The notes: a model not told the origin generated them from the sequence alone. Positions 1 to 5,632 are shown, numbered from the stretch's first letter. The stretch is DNA of 5,632 nt from RGIG7300 sp045649645 (GCA_045649645.1 JAZRQH010000137.1:1-5632), one strand, 5' to 3'. Translations and numbers: made by a program.

Positions 1-3
1 TAT

Positions 4-24
4 AGTGTATAATTTATATACACT
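4..24 (+). promoter_or_regulatory. Putative parA promoter -10 box inside an inverted repeat
   Basis: A consensus TATAAT lies at 8-13, about 30 nt before the parA start codon. This would place transcription initiation near 19-21 and give a very short leader. The box is embedded in a perfect 8-bp inverted repeat: AGTGTATA at 4-11 and TATACACT at 17-24, with a 5-nt spacer. Any -35 box would lie before the window, so the promoter cannot be completed. The palindrome could be an operator covering the -10 region, but the DNA is AT-rich and chance is a real alternative. Confidence 0.45.
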
Positions 25-30
25 TTTATT

Positions 31-36
31 AGGAGG
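31..36 (+). promoter_or_regulatory. Ribosome binding site deciding the parA start
   Basis: AGGAGG is a full Shine-Dalgarno match. It lies 4 nt before a TTG at 41 and 7 nt before a second in-frame TTG at 44. The 7-nt spacing is the better one, and starting at 44 gives the canonical ParA N-terminus MGKTLTFANQKGGVGKTT. An in-frame GTG at 5 lies upstream of this site and overlaps the -10 box, so it is not the start. Confidence 0.85.
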
Positions 37-43
37 CGATTTG

Positions 44-805
44 TTGGGCAAGACTTTAACATTTGCCAATCAGAAGGGTGGAGTAGGTAAGACCACGTCT
101 GCGGTCAATACTGCGGCGGCTATGGCGTATCTGGGCAAGAAGGTCCTTCTTGTTGACTGCGATCCTCAGGGTAACGCTACCAGCGGTGTTGGCGTGAACA
201 AGAGACAGATCGTCAATTCCACCTATGATCTGCTTATCGGTAGAGTAAGCGGTAAGGATTGTGTAATAAAGACAGATTTTAAGAATCTTGATATAATTCC
301 TGCAAATATTGCGCTTGCGGGAGCAGAATTTGAGCTTGTAGAGCTGGAAAACAGAGAAAAAAGACTCCGTAACGGTATAGAGACCGTAAAGGATGACTAT
401 GATTATATTGTTGTTGACTGTCCTCCCTCTCTCGGAATACTGACGGTAAATTCCCTTGTGGCGGCTGACGGTATCGTTATTCCCATGCAGTGTGAGTACT
501 ACGCGCTCGAGGGTCTGTCACAGCTTATGCTGTCTATCCGTCAGGTTAAGAAGCTCTATAATCCCGATATCGAGATAACGGGTATTCTTCTTACAATGTA
601 CAACGGCAGACTTAATCTTACGCTGCAGGTAGTAAATGAGCTTAAGAAATACTATGCAAACAAGATAATTTCTACTCCCGTGGTACGAAACGTAAAAATT
701 TCCGAGGCTCCCAGCCACGGAAAGCCTATAATTGCATATGACAGATATTCAAAAGGCAGCCTTGCGTATATAGAGATCGCAAGAGAGATAATAGAAAGGA
801 TTTAA
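44..805 (+). CDS. parA: ParA/Soj-family chromosome partitioning ATPase
   Basis: This is a 253-residue deviant Walker-A ATPase, the same length as B. subtilis Soj. Family members dimerise on ATP, bind DNA non-specifically and act with ParB to segregate and position replication origins; in Bacillus, Soj also modulates DnaA. Visible motifs are the deviant Walker A KGGVGKTT at 11-18 (G12, signature K11 and catalytic K16), VDCDPQGN at 37-44 with D40, and the Walker B-like YIVVDCPPSLG at 121-131. R189 falls at the position of the DNA-binding arginine known in Soj. There is no N-terminal helix-turn-helix extension, so it is the short chromosomal type. The start is TTG at 44, chosen from the AGGAGG at 31-36 and the family N-terminus. 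parB follows after 3 nt. Family assignment is near certain; its role in this organism is inferred. Confidence 0.97.
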   Translation: MGKTLTFANQKGGVGKTTSAVNTAAAMAYLGKKVLLVDCDPQGNATSGVGVNKRQIVNSTYDLLIGRVSGKDCVIKTDFKNLDIIPANIALAGAEFELVELENREKRLRNGIETVKDDYDYIVVDCPPSLGILTVNSLVAADGIVIPMQCEYYALEGLSQLMLSIRQVKKLYNPDIEITGILLTMYNGRLNLTLQVVNELKKYYANKIISTPVVRNVKISEAPSHGKPIIAYDRYSKGSLAYIEIAREIIERI

Positions 806-808
806 TAA

Positions 809-1687
809 ATGGCAGCAAAGAGTTCAGGTCTGGGCAAGGGCTTAGACGCGATCTTCGAGGACAATTTTACCGAATCCGGCAAAAGCGGCGGAACTATGCT
901 CCGTATAAGCGATATCGAGCCCCGCTCCAATCAGCCGAGAAAGGTATTTGACGAGGCGGCTTTGGCAGAGCTTGCCGACTCTATAGCTACCCACGGACTT
1001 ATTCAGCCCGTAGTGGTAAGAGAGGACAGCAAGGGCTTCTACAGTATAGTGGCGGGTGAACGCCGTTGGCGTGCATCAAAGCTTGCGGGTCTTACCGAGA
1101 TACCTGTAGTTATACTTGATATAGACGATGCCAAGGCGGCAGAGCTTGCGTTGGTAGAGAATCTTCAGCGTGAGGACCTCAACCCCATAGAAGAAGCTAT
1201 GGCATACGAGGCTCTGGCATCAGAGTATAGCCTTACACAGGAGGAGATATCACAGCGTATCGGCAGATCCCGTTCCGCTATCACTAACTCCCTTCGTCTT
1301 TTAGGACTTCCCGAGGACGTAAAGGATCTGGTGGCAGACAACGAGATATCCGCAGGACATGCCCGCACACTGCTCGGTTTAAAGGATAAAGATAAGTATA
1401 ATGAGGCGATCCACCTTATAATTACAAAGGAATTATCAGTTCGAGATACCGAAAAGCTGGTAAAGAAGATGAATAATGCAAAGCCTGCAGAGACGGTGGT
1501 TGTCAGCGACAAGGTCGAGGTAGACTACCGTAAGGAGCTTGAAAGACGTATGACACAGCGTCTTGGCAGAAAAATTGCCATCAAGGATAAGGGCAAGGCA
1601 AAGAAATTAGAGATTTCCTACGAGGATAACAAGGATCTTGAGGATCTTATAGTTAAGCTCTGCGGACACAATATATTTGATAACTAA
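809..1687 (+). CDS. parB: ParB/Spo0J-family chromosome partitioning CTPase and parS-binding protein
   Basis: This 292-residue protein has the full chromosomal ParB layout. The N-terminal GLGKGLDAIF (7-16) is the short motif that stimulates the ParA ATPase. The CTP-binding ParB/Srx domain covers about 31-125, with QPRKVFD (42-48), LADSIATHGLIQPVVV (55-70), the phosphate-binding GERRWRAS (83-90) and ENLQREDLNPIEEA (117-130). A helix-turn-helix for parS binding lies at about 142-168 (LTQEEISQRIGRSRSAITNS). The charged C-terminus (about 235-292) matches the dimerisation domain. ParB clamps load at parS, spread along DNA and recruit SMC. The ATG is preceded by GAAAGGA at 794-800, 8 nt away. It lies 3 nt after parA and 17 nt before serS, consistent with co-transcription. 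No residue needed for CTP or DNA binding appears missing. I see no parS site in the window. Confidence 0.97.
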   Translation: MAAKSSGLGKGLDAIFEDNFTESGKSGGTMLRISDIEPRSNQPRKVFDEAALAELADSIATHGLIQPVVVREDSKGFYSIVAGERRWRASKLAGLTEIPVVILDIDDAKAAELALVENLQREDLNPIEEAMAYEALASEYSLTQEEISQRIGRSRSAITNSLRLLGLPEDVKDLVADNEISAGHARTLLGLKDKDKYNEAIHLIITKELSVRDTEKLVKKMNNAKPAETVVVSDKVEVDYRKELERRMTQRLGRKIAIKDKGKAKKLEISYEDNKDLEDLIVKLCGHNIFDN

Positions 1688-1704
1688 AACAGGAGATATA
1701 TAAA

Positions 1705-3006
1705 ATGTTAGACATCAGACTTATTAAAGAAAATCCCGATGAAGTAAAGAGATTACTTGCAGCTAAGGAATATGACGCAGCTAACGAGATCGACGAGATC
1801 CTCAAGTTAGACGTTATGCGCCGTGAGCTTATCGCTAAGACCGAGAGCCTCAAGGCTGAGCAGAATAAGGTTTCCAAGCAGATCCCCATGATGAAGAAGA
1901 ACGGCGAGGATACCGCTCCCATCTTTGCACAGATGAAGGAGCTTTCCGAGACTATAAAGTCCAACGATGCAGAGCTCAAGGAGATAGAGGAAAAGTACAG
2001 AACTCTTATGCTTTCCCTTCCCAACCTTCCCGACGCTGACCTTAAGCCCGGCGGTAAGGAAAACAACGAGCCTGTTAAGTACTTCGGCGATCCCCACAGC
2101 TTTGATTTTGAGCCCAAGAATCACGTAGATCTCTGTACAGATCTCGGTCTTATCGACTACCCCCGCGGAACAAAGCTTTCCGGCAGCGGCTTCTGGATCT
2201 ACAGAGGCATGGGTGCTCGTCTTGAGTGGGCGCTTCTTAACTACTTTATCGATACCCACCTTGCAGACGGCTACGAGCTGGTTCTCGTTCCTCATATGCT
2301 TGGTTACGAGTGCGGTCTTACCGCAGGTCAGTTCCCCAAGTTTGCAAACGACGTTTACTGGCTTGACACCGCAGAGGACAATCAGAGAAGATTTATGCTT
2401 CCTACCGCTGAGACTGCTCTCGTTTCTCTCCACAGAGACGAGATCCTCACCGAGGCAGATCTTCCCCGTAAGTATATCTCTTATACTCCCTGCTTCCGCC
2501 GTGAGGCAGGCTCCTACAGAGCTGACGAGCGCGGTATGGTAAGAGGCCACCAGTTCAACAAGGTTGAGATGGTACAGTACACCCGTCCCGACAACTCTGA
2601 CGAGGCTTTCGAAGAGCTCGTAGGCAAGGCAGAGGCACTTGTTAAGGGTCTGGGCTTCCACTTCAGAACAGTTAAGCTTGCAGCAGCAGACTGCTCCGCT
2701 TCTATGGCAAGAACCTATGATATCGAGATCCATATTCCTTCCATGAACGGCTACAAGGAGGTTTCCTCCGTATCCAACGCAAGAGATTATCAGGCTCGCC
2801 GCGGTAACATGAGATACCGTAACGAGGCTACAGGTAAGACCGAGTTCGTTCATACTCTCAACGGCTCCGGCCTTGCAACAAGCCGTATCCTGCCTGCAGT
2901 AGTTGAGCAGAATCAGCTTGCTGACGGCTCCGTAAAGGTTCCTGAGGTTCTCCAGAAGTATCTTGGTGTTGAGGTCATCACCAAGGATATGATCAAGCAG
3001 AAATGA
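1705..3006 (+). CDS. serS: Seryl-tRNA synthetase (class II)
   Basis: This 433-residue cytoplasmic enzyme, normal length for bacterial SerRS, joins serine to tRNA-Ser using ATP. Residues about 28-102 form the charged antiparallel coiled-coil arm that grips the tRNA-Ser long variable arm. The class II core follows: motif 1 around GARLEWALLNYFIDTH (170-185) with P196, the serine-binding PTAE (233-236), motif 2 CFRREAGSYRADERG (263-277) with R265 and E267, EVSSVSNARDYQARRGNMRY (352-371), and motif 3 NGSGLATSR (386-394) with R394. The sequence departs from the common E. coli/Bacillus wording at several points, including RGHQFNKVEM and ILPAVVEQNQ, but all catalytic residues I can check are present. 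AGGAGA at 1691-1696 is 8 nt before the ATG. Codon use is more biased than in parA/parB (AAG, GAG, ATC, CTT favoured), as expected for high expression. It lacks room for a T-box leader. Its stop overlaps the next start. Confidence 0.97.
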   Translation: MLDIRLIKENPDEVKRLLAAKEYDAANEIDEILKLDVMRRELIAKTESLKAEQNKVSKQIPMMKKNGEDTAPIFAQMKELSETIKSNDAELKEIEEKYRTLMLSLPNLPDADLKPGGKENNEPVKYFGDPHSFDFEPKNHVDLCTDLGLIDYPRGTKLSGSGFWIYRGMGARLEWALLNYFIDTHLADGYELVLVPHMLGYECGLTAGQFPKFANDVYWLDTAEDNQRRFMLPTAETALVSLHRDEILTEADLPRKYISYTPCFRREAGSYRADERGMVRGHQFNKVEMVQYTRPDNSDEAFEELVGKAEALVKGLGFHFRTVKLAAADCSASMARTYDIEIHIPSMNGYKEVSSVSNARDYQARRGNMRYRNEATGKTEFVHTLNGSGLATSRILPAVVEQNQLADGSVKVPEVLQKYLGVEVITKDMIKQK

Positions 3007-3473
3007 GCTTCTCAAGTCTCTGGGTAGATACAGGCTCGTCACTTGAAAAGGTGATCTGGGCAATATACGTTGGTATAGTTATCGCATCGGTTATGCTTTG
3101 GTATACCAAGGGTTATATAGGACAGGTGGCAAGAAAGCTTGCAAAGAAGAATGCTCACAGCCCTGATGCGGCCCTGACTCTCCGTGAGCTTGGGCTTGAT
3201 AACCTGTTTATGCGTAATGCCTTGAAGAACAGATATTCTGCCCTTCGCAAGGTGGTTTACTGTACTATCGATAAGGACAAGCTCAAGCGTGACGACTTCT
3301 ACGAGGCTAAGTTCTATATCCCCGAGGAGTACAAAAACCGTGCTTATTTCAAGTACAGAGGTAATAACAATACGTTAGGTATGGTAGCAATAGTCGCCGT
3401 AGTAATGTTCATTGTAGCCAATCTCTGTATCCGATATATCCCCGAGATACTTAACTTGCTCAAGGATATATAA
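3003..3473 (+). CDS. Small two-helix membrane protein of unknown function
   Basis: I do not recognise this 156-residue protein. Two hydrophobic helices are clear: about 17-35 (VIWAIYVGIVIASVMLW) and about 125-145 (LGMVAIVAVVMFIVANLCI). The 90-residue segment between them is rich in Lys and Arg (about 20) against about 10 acidic residues. By the positive-inside rule this central domain should be cytoplasmic, with both ends outside. It contains FYEAKFYIPEEYKNRAYFKY (99-118), a compact, probably folded segment. The ATG overlaps the serS stop as ATGA. The nearest Shine-Dalgarno-like AAGGA (2983-2987) is 15 nt upstream, too far to be efficient, so translation is probably coupled to serS. It is not a lipoprotein and has no cleavable signal that I can see. 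A role near the segregation or envelope machinery is only a guess from position. That the gene is real is well supported by the tight overlap and coherent topology. Confidence 0.85.
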   Translation: MSFSSLWVDTGSSLEKVIWAIYVGIVIASVMLWYTKGYIGQVARKLAKKNAHSPDAALTLRELGLDNLFMRNALKNRYSALRKVVYCTIDKDKLKRDDFYEAKFYIPEEYKNRAYFKYRGNNNTLGMVAIVAVVMFIVANLCIRYIPEILNLLKDI

Positions 3474-3504
3474 AAGATTGTTAAAATATTAACGAGGTTT
3501 TGAT

Positions 3505-4545
3505 ATGTCTGAACAAAATAGACGAAAACCGAATACAGTGCCCAAGGCTGCGGCACCAAAAGCAACACCCAAAGTAATACCAAAAGCAGCCCCGAAAGCG
3601 GCAACTAAAGCGGCAGTGAAGTCGGATCCCAAGCCAGGGGCTACCCATAAGCCTGCAGGCACGCCGGTGAGAAGACCTGCACCCCGCAAGAAAAACGACG
3701 CTTTGAACAGAATCCTCATCCGCACCGCCATAGCTGCGGCTGTGGCAGTGCTCGTGGTCATTCTCGGTCTTATGTTGTCGGGTCTGCGCTATTCAAAGGC
3801 GACAGATAACATGGGAACTACCGCAAAATTCTTCGGCTGGGTAGACGACGCAGGCAACATTGACACGGGTACGCTTTATTTCTCGGGTGAAAGAAGCGGT
3901 ACCGCCAAGATAAACGCCAAGGACAGCAGTATCACCTACTCTAACGGTGATGTTTACGTAGGTGAGATGTCAAACGGCTTCCCCAACGGACAGGGAAAGA
4001 TGAGCTACTATAACGGCGATATCTACGAGGGAAGCTACGTCAACGGCATCATCGAGGGTAAGGGTAAGTTTACCTACTCGGGCGGTGACGTTTACGAGGG
4101 CGACTTTAAGGACGGCGGCTCAACGGGCACGGGTATCTATACCGAGGCCGACGGAACTACCCACGAGGGTACTTTCACCGATAATATGAAAAACGGAGTT
4201 TTCAAGACCACCTACGGCGACGGCAGCGTCTTTGAGGGTAACTACGTCAACGACGCCAAGACAGGCGCAGGTAAGTATACCTTTGCTTCCGGCGATATCT
4301 ACGAGGGTAATTTTGAAAACGACAGATTTTCTGGACAGGGCACGTATACCTGGGCAAACGGCGAGGTCTACACAGGTGCTTTTACCGACGGTCAGATGAC
4401 GGGCTGGGGTAAGTACGAATGGCCCAGCGGACGCGTTCTTGAGGGACAGTTCGAGAAGGGCGTGTTTGTACGCACCACCGAAAACCCCGATGCTGAGGAT
4501 AACGACGAAGATAATAAAGATGAAGAAACTGACGCTCAGGAGTGA
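3505..4545 (+). CDS. Membrane-anchored MORN-repeat protein with Lys/Ala/Pro-rich cytoplasmic tail
   Basis: This 346-residue protein has four parts. Residues 1-65 are basic low-complexity sequence (12 Lys, 5 Arg, 3 acidic) rich in Ala and Pro. Residues about 70-92 form one transmembrane helix (RTAIAAAVAVLVVILGLML). A linker at 93-145 ends in a possible degenerate repeat. Residues 146-306 are seven MORN repeats of exactly 23 residues, with a partial eighth at 307-323; typical units read NGDIYEG...GKGKFTY. The last 23 residues are strongly acidic. The positive-inside rule predicts type II topology: tail in the cytoplasm, MORN domain outside. MORN repeats build flat beta-hairpin stacks that bind lipids or proteins in known cases; the ligand here is unknown. 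GAGG (3494-3497) lies 7 nt before the ATG. The gene follows the two-helix protein by 31 nt and is the last of the operon. Its stop codon sits inside a terminator hairpin. Repeat family is confident, function is not. Confidence 0.93.
   Translation: MSEQNRRKPNTVPKAAAPKATPKVIPKAAPKAATKAAVKSDPKPGATHKPAGTPVRRPAPRKKNDALNRILIRTAIAAAVAVLVVILGLMLSGLRYSKATDNMGTTAKFFGWVDDAGNIDTGTLYFSGERSGTAKINAKDSSITYSNGDVYVGEMSNGFPNGQGKMSYYNGDIYEGSYVNGIIEGKGKFTYSGGDVYEGDFKDGGSTGTGIYTEADGTTHEGTFTDNMKNGVFKTTYGDGSVFEGNYVNDAKTGAGKYTFASGDIYEGNFENDRFSGQGTYTWANGEVYTGAFTDGQMTGWGKYEWPSGRVLEGQFEKGVFVRTTENPDAEDNDEDNKDEETDAQE
3556..3633 (+). repeat. 12-bp-period coding repeat giving a lysine every fourth residue
   Basis: Within the N-terminal tail of the MORN protein, lysines fall at residues 19, 23, 27, 31, 35, 39 and 43, exactly four apart. 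The units read approximately PKAT, PKVI, PKAA, PKAA, TKAA, VKSD and PKPG. At DNA level the period is 12 bp but the copies are diverged. Four of the seven lysines use AAA, unlike the AAG-rich remainder of the gene. Similar Lys/Ala/Pro tails occur in histone H1-like and AlgP-like proteins, which is a compositional likeness only. Confidence 0.85.
3940..4473 (+). repeat. Seven 69-bp MORN-coding repeats plus a partial eighth
   Basis: The protein repeats fall at residues 146-168, 169-191, 192-214, 215-237, 238-260, 261-283 and 284-306 with no insertion or deletion, then a partial unit at 307-323. Each carries the MORN core G-D-x-Y-x-G near its start and G-x-G-x-Y-x-(Y/F/W) at its end. Unit 4 is the least typical: it has a THEG core and lacks the second glycine of the closing GxG. 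DNA copies are mostly diverged, but an identical 18-bp stretch occurs at 4014-4031 and 4290-4307, 276 bp or four periods apart. Confidence 0.92.
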
Positions 4546-4562
4546 GCGTCAGTCTTTTGTTT
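4528..4562 (+). terminator. Intrinsic terminator overlapping the MORN gene stop codon
   Basis: A perfect 11-bp stem is formed by ACTGACGCTCA (4528-4538) and TGAGCGTCAGT (4543-4553) around a 4-nt loop, GGAG. It is followed by C and then TTTTGTTT. The 5' arm encodes the last residues of the MORN protein, and the stop codon TGA (4543-4545) opens the 3' arm. It ends the parA-to-MORN transcription unit. Confidence 0.88.
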
Positions 4563-4602
4563 GAAGCGTTTTGAACAAAATCATAACGCTTCTATTGTTT
4601 TT
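4563..4602 (+). terminator. Second, downstream intrinsic terminator
   Basis: GAAGCGTT (4563-4570) pairs perfectly with AACGCTTC (4585-4592) as an 8-bp stem with a 14-nt loop. A T-rich run, TATTGTTTTT, follows at 4593-4602. It starts 10 nt after the first stem ends and looks like a backup. The long loop makes it weaker than the first. Confidence 0.65.
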
Positions 4603-4625
4603 ATTGACGAAAAAAATAAGATAAC

Positions 4626-4654
4626 TTGAAAAATAAAAATATTGATGATATAAT
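4626..4654 (+). promoter_or_regulatory. Sigma-A-type promoter with extended -10
   Basis: TTGAAA at 4626-4631 and TATAAT at 4649-4654 are separated by exactly 17 nt. A TG at 4646-4647, one base before the -10, makes it an extended -10 promoter. The predicted start near 4661 gives a leader of about 36 nt to the next gene. An earlier TTGACG at 4604-4609 has no good -10 at normal spacing. Together with the two terminators upstream, this marks an independent transcription unit. Confidence 0.85.
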
Positions 4655-4696
4655 TATTCTGTAGGATTACGACTTTATATAAGGAAAGGATATATT

Positions 4697-5632
4697 ATGA
4701 AAAACTTTAAGCGTATTTTGGCTCTGGTTCTCGTAGTGCTTATGGTAGTTCCCATGCTCAACGCCTTCAGCGTTTCTGCAGGAATGGCCTCCAAGCTTAG
4801 CGGCGAGACCTCCAGAACTTCAAGGACTTTATATCCCGGTGTTACCCGCACCACTATAAAGACCTCCTCGTCCTCAAAATACGAGGTTGAAAGCTTCAAC
4901 ATAGTTGAGTTTGACCCCAGTCAGGCAGACCTCTACGTTGACGTTACAAACGAGAGGACCTATGCAAATCAGGTCAAGTCTACCCTCAATACCGTTACTT
5001 CCTTTAACTCTAATAACGGTCAGGGCAAGACTGCCATTGCGGCTATCAACGGCGACCTCTGGATGACTACCTATGCTCATTCCCGTGTAGAGGGCTCGGG
5101 TACCTCCTACGGCGGATATTCTGATGCCGTTGTAACAAGTGGCCTTACCCTGCCCCGCGGCTTCAACGTATATAACGGAGAGATCGTTTGCTCCGCATAT
5201 ATGCAGCAGGAGACTCCCTTTGAGGGCGAGTTCTGGTCATTCGGTATGACAAGCGACTCTGTTCCCATGATCGGCTGTCCCGAGCTTGAGATCTCCATCA
5301 AGAATAACACCAAGGGTACAAAGATCGCGGCAGACGGTCTTAACAGACTTCCTGCAAACAACGCTCTCGTTGTTTATTCCGACAAAGGCTGTCTCAATAA
5401 CTATGCTCTTTCAGATGCATACGAGGTAGTTATCGACGTTCCCTCCGACTATACCGTTAAGCACGGAGCGTCTATCACCGGTACCGTATCCGGCATCTAT
5501 TCCTCATCTACCTCCTCCAACCCCACAATGCAGGCTAACCGCATTATTCTTACCGCACGCGGTACAAGAACGGTGCTTCTCAACACCTTTGCGGTGGGTA
5601 ACTCGGTAACCCTTAACTTCTCTGTAACAGAG
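4697..5632 (+). CDS. Secreted protein, probable phosphodiester glycosidase (NAGPA-type) N-terminal part; runs off the window
   Basis: The frame is open from ATG 4697 through the last base, giving 312 residues without a stop, so the C-terminus is missing. Residues 1-28 form a classic signal peptide: K2/K5/R6, a hydrophobic core at 7-20 and an SVSA cleavage site after residue 28. The mature part starts LYPGVTRTTIKT (45-56), then VESFNIVEFDP (64-74), AIAAINGDLWMT (113-124), GGYSDAVVTSG (139-149) and LTLPRGFNVYNGEIV (150-164). The AINGD stretch resembles the conserved core of the phosphodiester glycosidase family, whose founding member is the mammalian lysosomal mannose-6-phosphate uncovering enzyme. 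Bacterial members are thought to act on exported polymers. I recognise this by pattern, not by search. AAAGGA (4685-4690) lies 6 nt before the start, and a strong promoter precedes it. Residues 190-312 may belong to the same domain or an insert; the substrate cannot be told. Confidence 0.8.
   Translation, partial: MKNFKRILALVLVVLMVVPMLNAFSVSAGMASKLSGETSRTSRTLYPGVTRTTIKTSSSSKYEVESFNIVEFDPSQADLYVDVTNERTYANQVKSTLNTVTSFNSNNGQGKTAIAAINGDLWMTTYAHSRVEGSGTSYGGYSDAVVTSGLTLPRGFNVYNGEIVCSAYMQQETPFEGEFWSFGMTSDSVPMIGCPELEISIKNNTKGTKIAADGLNRLPANNALVVYSDKGCLNNYALSDAYEVVIDVPSDYTVKHGASITGTVSGIYSSSTSSNPTMQANRIILTARGTRTVLLNTFAVGNSVTLNFSVTE

Noticed and set aside
5..43. Upstream GTG start for parA adding 13 residues
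   Set aside because: The GTG overlaps the -10 box and lies before the AGGAGG site. The added residues are absent from ParA/Soj proteins.
2213..2542. A 109-codon plus-strand frame inside serS
   Set aside because: It is out of frame within the conserved catalytic core of SerRS and has low-complexity Ser/Leu composition typical of a shadow.
1807..3063. A 418-codon open frame on the minus strand opposite serS
   Set aside because: It is a shadow created by the strong codon bias of serS, which avoids codons giving minus-strand stops. Its translation has no family features, no ribosome binding site, and serS itself is certain.
3480..3493. Small hairpin GTTAA-AATA-TTAAC between the two-helix gene and the MORN gene, with TAAAAT resembling a -10 box
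   Set aside because: The stem is only five AT-rich pairs with no T-run, so it is not a terminator. The nearest -35-like TTGCTC (3456-3461) is 20 nt away, too far for a convincing promoter.
3489..3761. Minus-strand 90-codon frame rich in Ala, Gly and Phe opposite the MORN protein tail
   Set aside because: It is the antisense of the Lys/Ala/Pro repeat, which explains its repetitive composition. No start signal supports it.
1..5632. parS site (consensus TGTTTCACGTGAAACA) expected near parAB
   Set aside because: I found no CACGTG core by eye in the window. The nearest look-alike, TCACGTAG around 2122-2129 in serS, lacks the palindrome.

Overview
The window looks like chromosomal DNA from a Gram-positive anaerobe of the class Clostridia, most likely near Ruminococcus/Oscillospiraceae. 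This is inferred from Soj/Spo0J-type ParA and ParB, strong AGGAGG-type ribosome binding sites, sigma-A-like promoter boxes, short intergenic gaps, and a secreted protein resembling Ruminococcus-type phosphodiester glycosidases. No 16S or other marker is present, so the genus is not fixed. I see no mobile element, tRNA, rRNA or CRISPR array.

Layout, all on the + strand. Positions 1-43 hold a TATAAT -10 box inside a perfect 8-bp inverted repeat, followed by an AGGAGG ribosome binding site. Next is a tight five-gene run: parA (44-805, TTG start), parB (809-1687), serS (1705-3006), a small two-helix membrane protein (3003-3473) that overlaps serS by ATGA, and a membrane-anchored MORN-repeat protein (3505-4545). 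Gaps are 3, 17, -4 and 31 nt, so one operon is likely. The run ends in two consecutive intrinsic terminators. The first contains the MORN gene's stop codon. A second transcription unit then starts from a strong TTGAAA-17-TATAAT promoter and drives a secreted protein (from 4697) that runs off the window's right edge.

How the genes fit together. ParA and ParB form the chromosome segregation and origin-positioning module and usually lie near oriC. SerS charges tRNA-Ser. It sits only 17 nt behind parB, so there is no room for its own T-box leader, and its expression seems tied to the par promoter. The two genes after serS both encode envelope proteins. The first has two transmembrane helices around a basic, probably cytoplasmic, domain. 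The second is predicted to be type II: a cytoplasmic tail with lysine at every fourth residue, one transmembrane helix, seven indel-free 23-residue MORN repeats outside the cell, and an acidic C-terminal end. Neither has a function I can assign. This unexplained membrane pair co-transcribed with the segregation genes is the most interesting part of the window. A link to DNA-membrane anchoring is speculation only.
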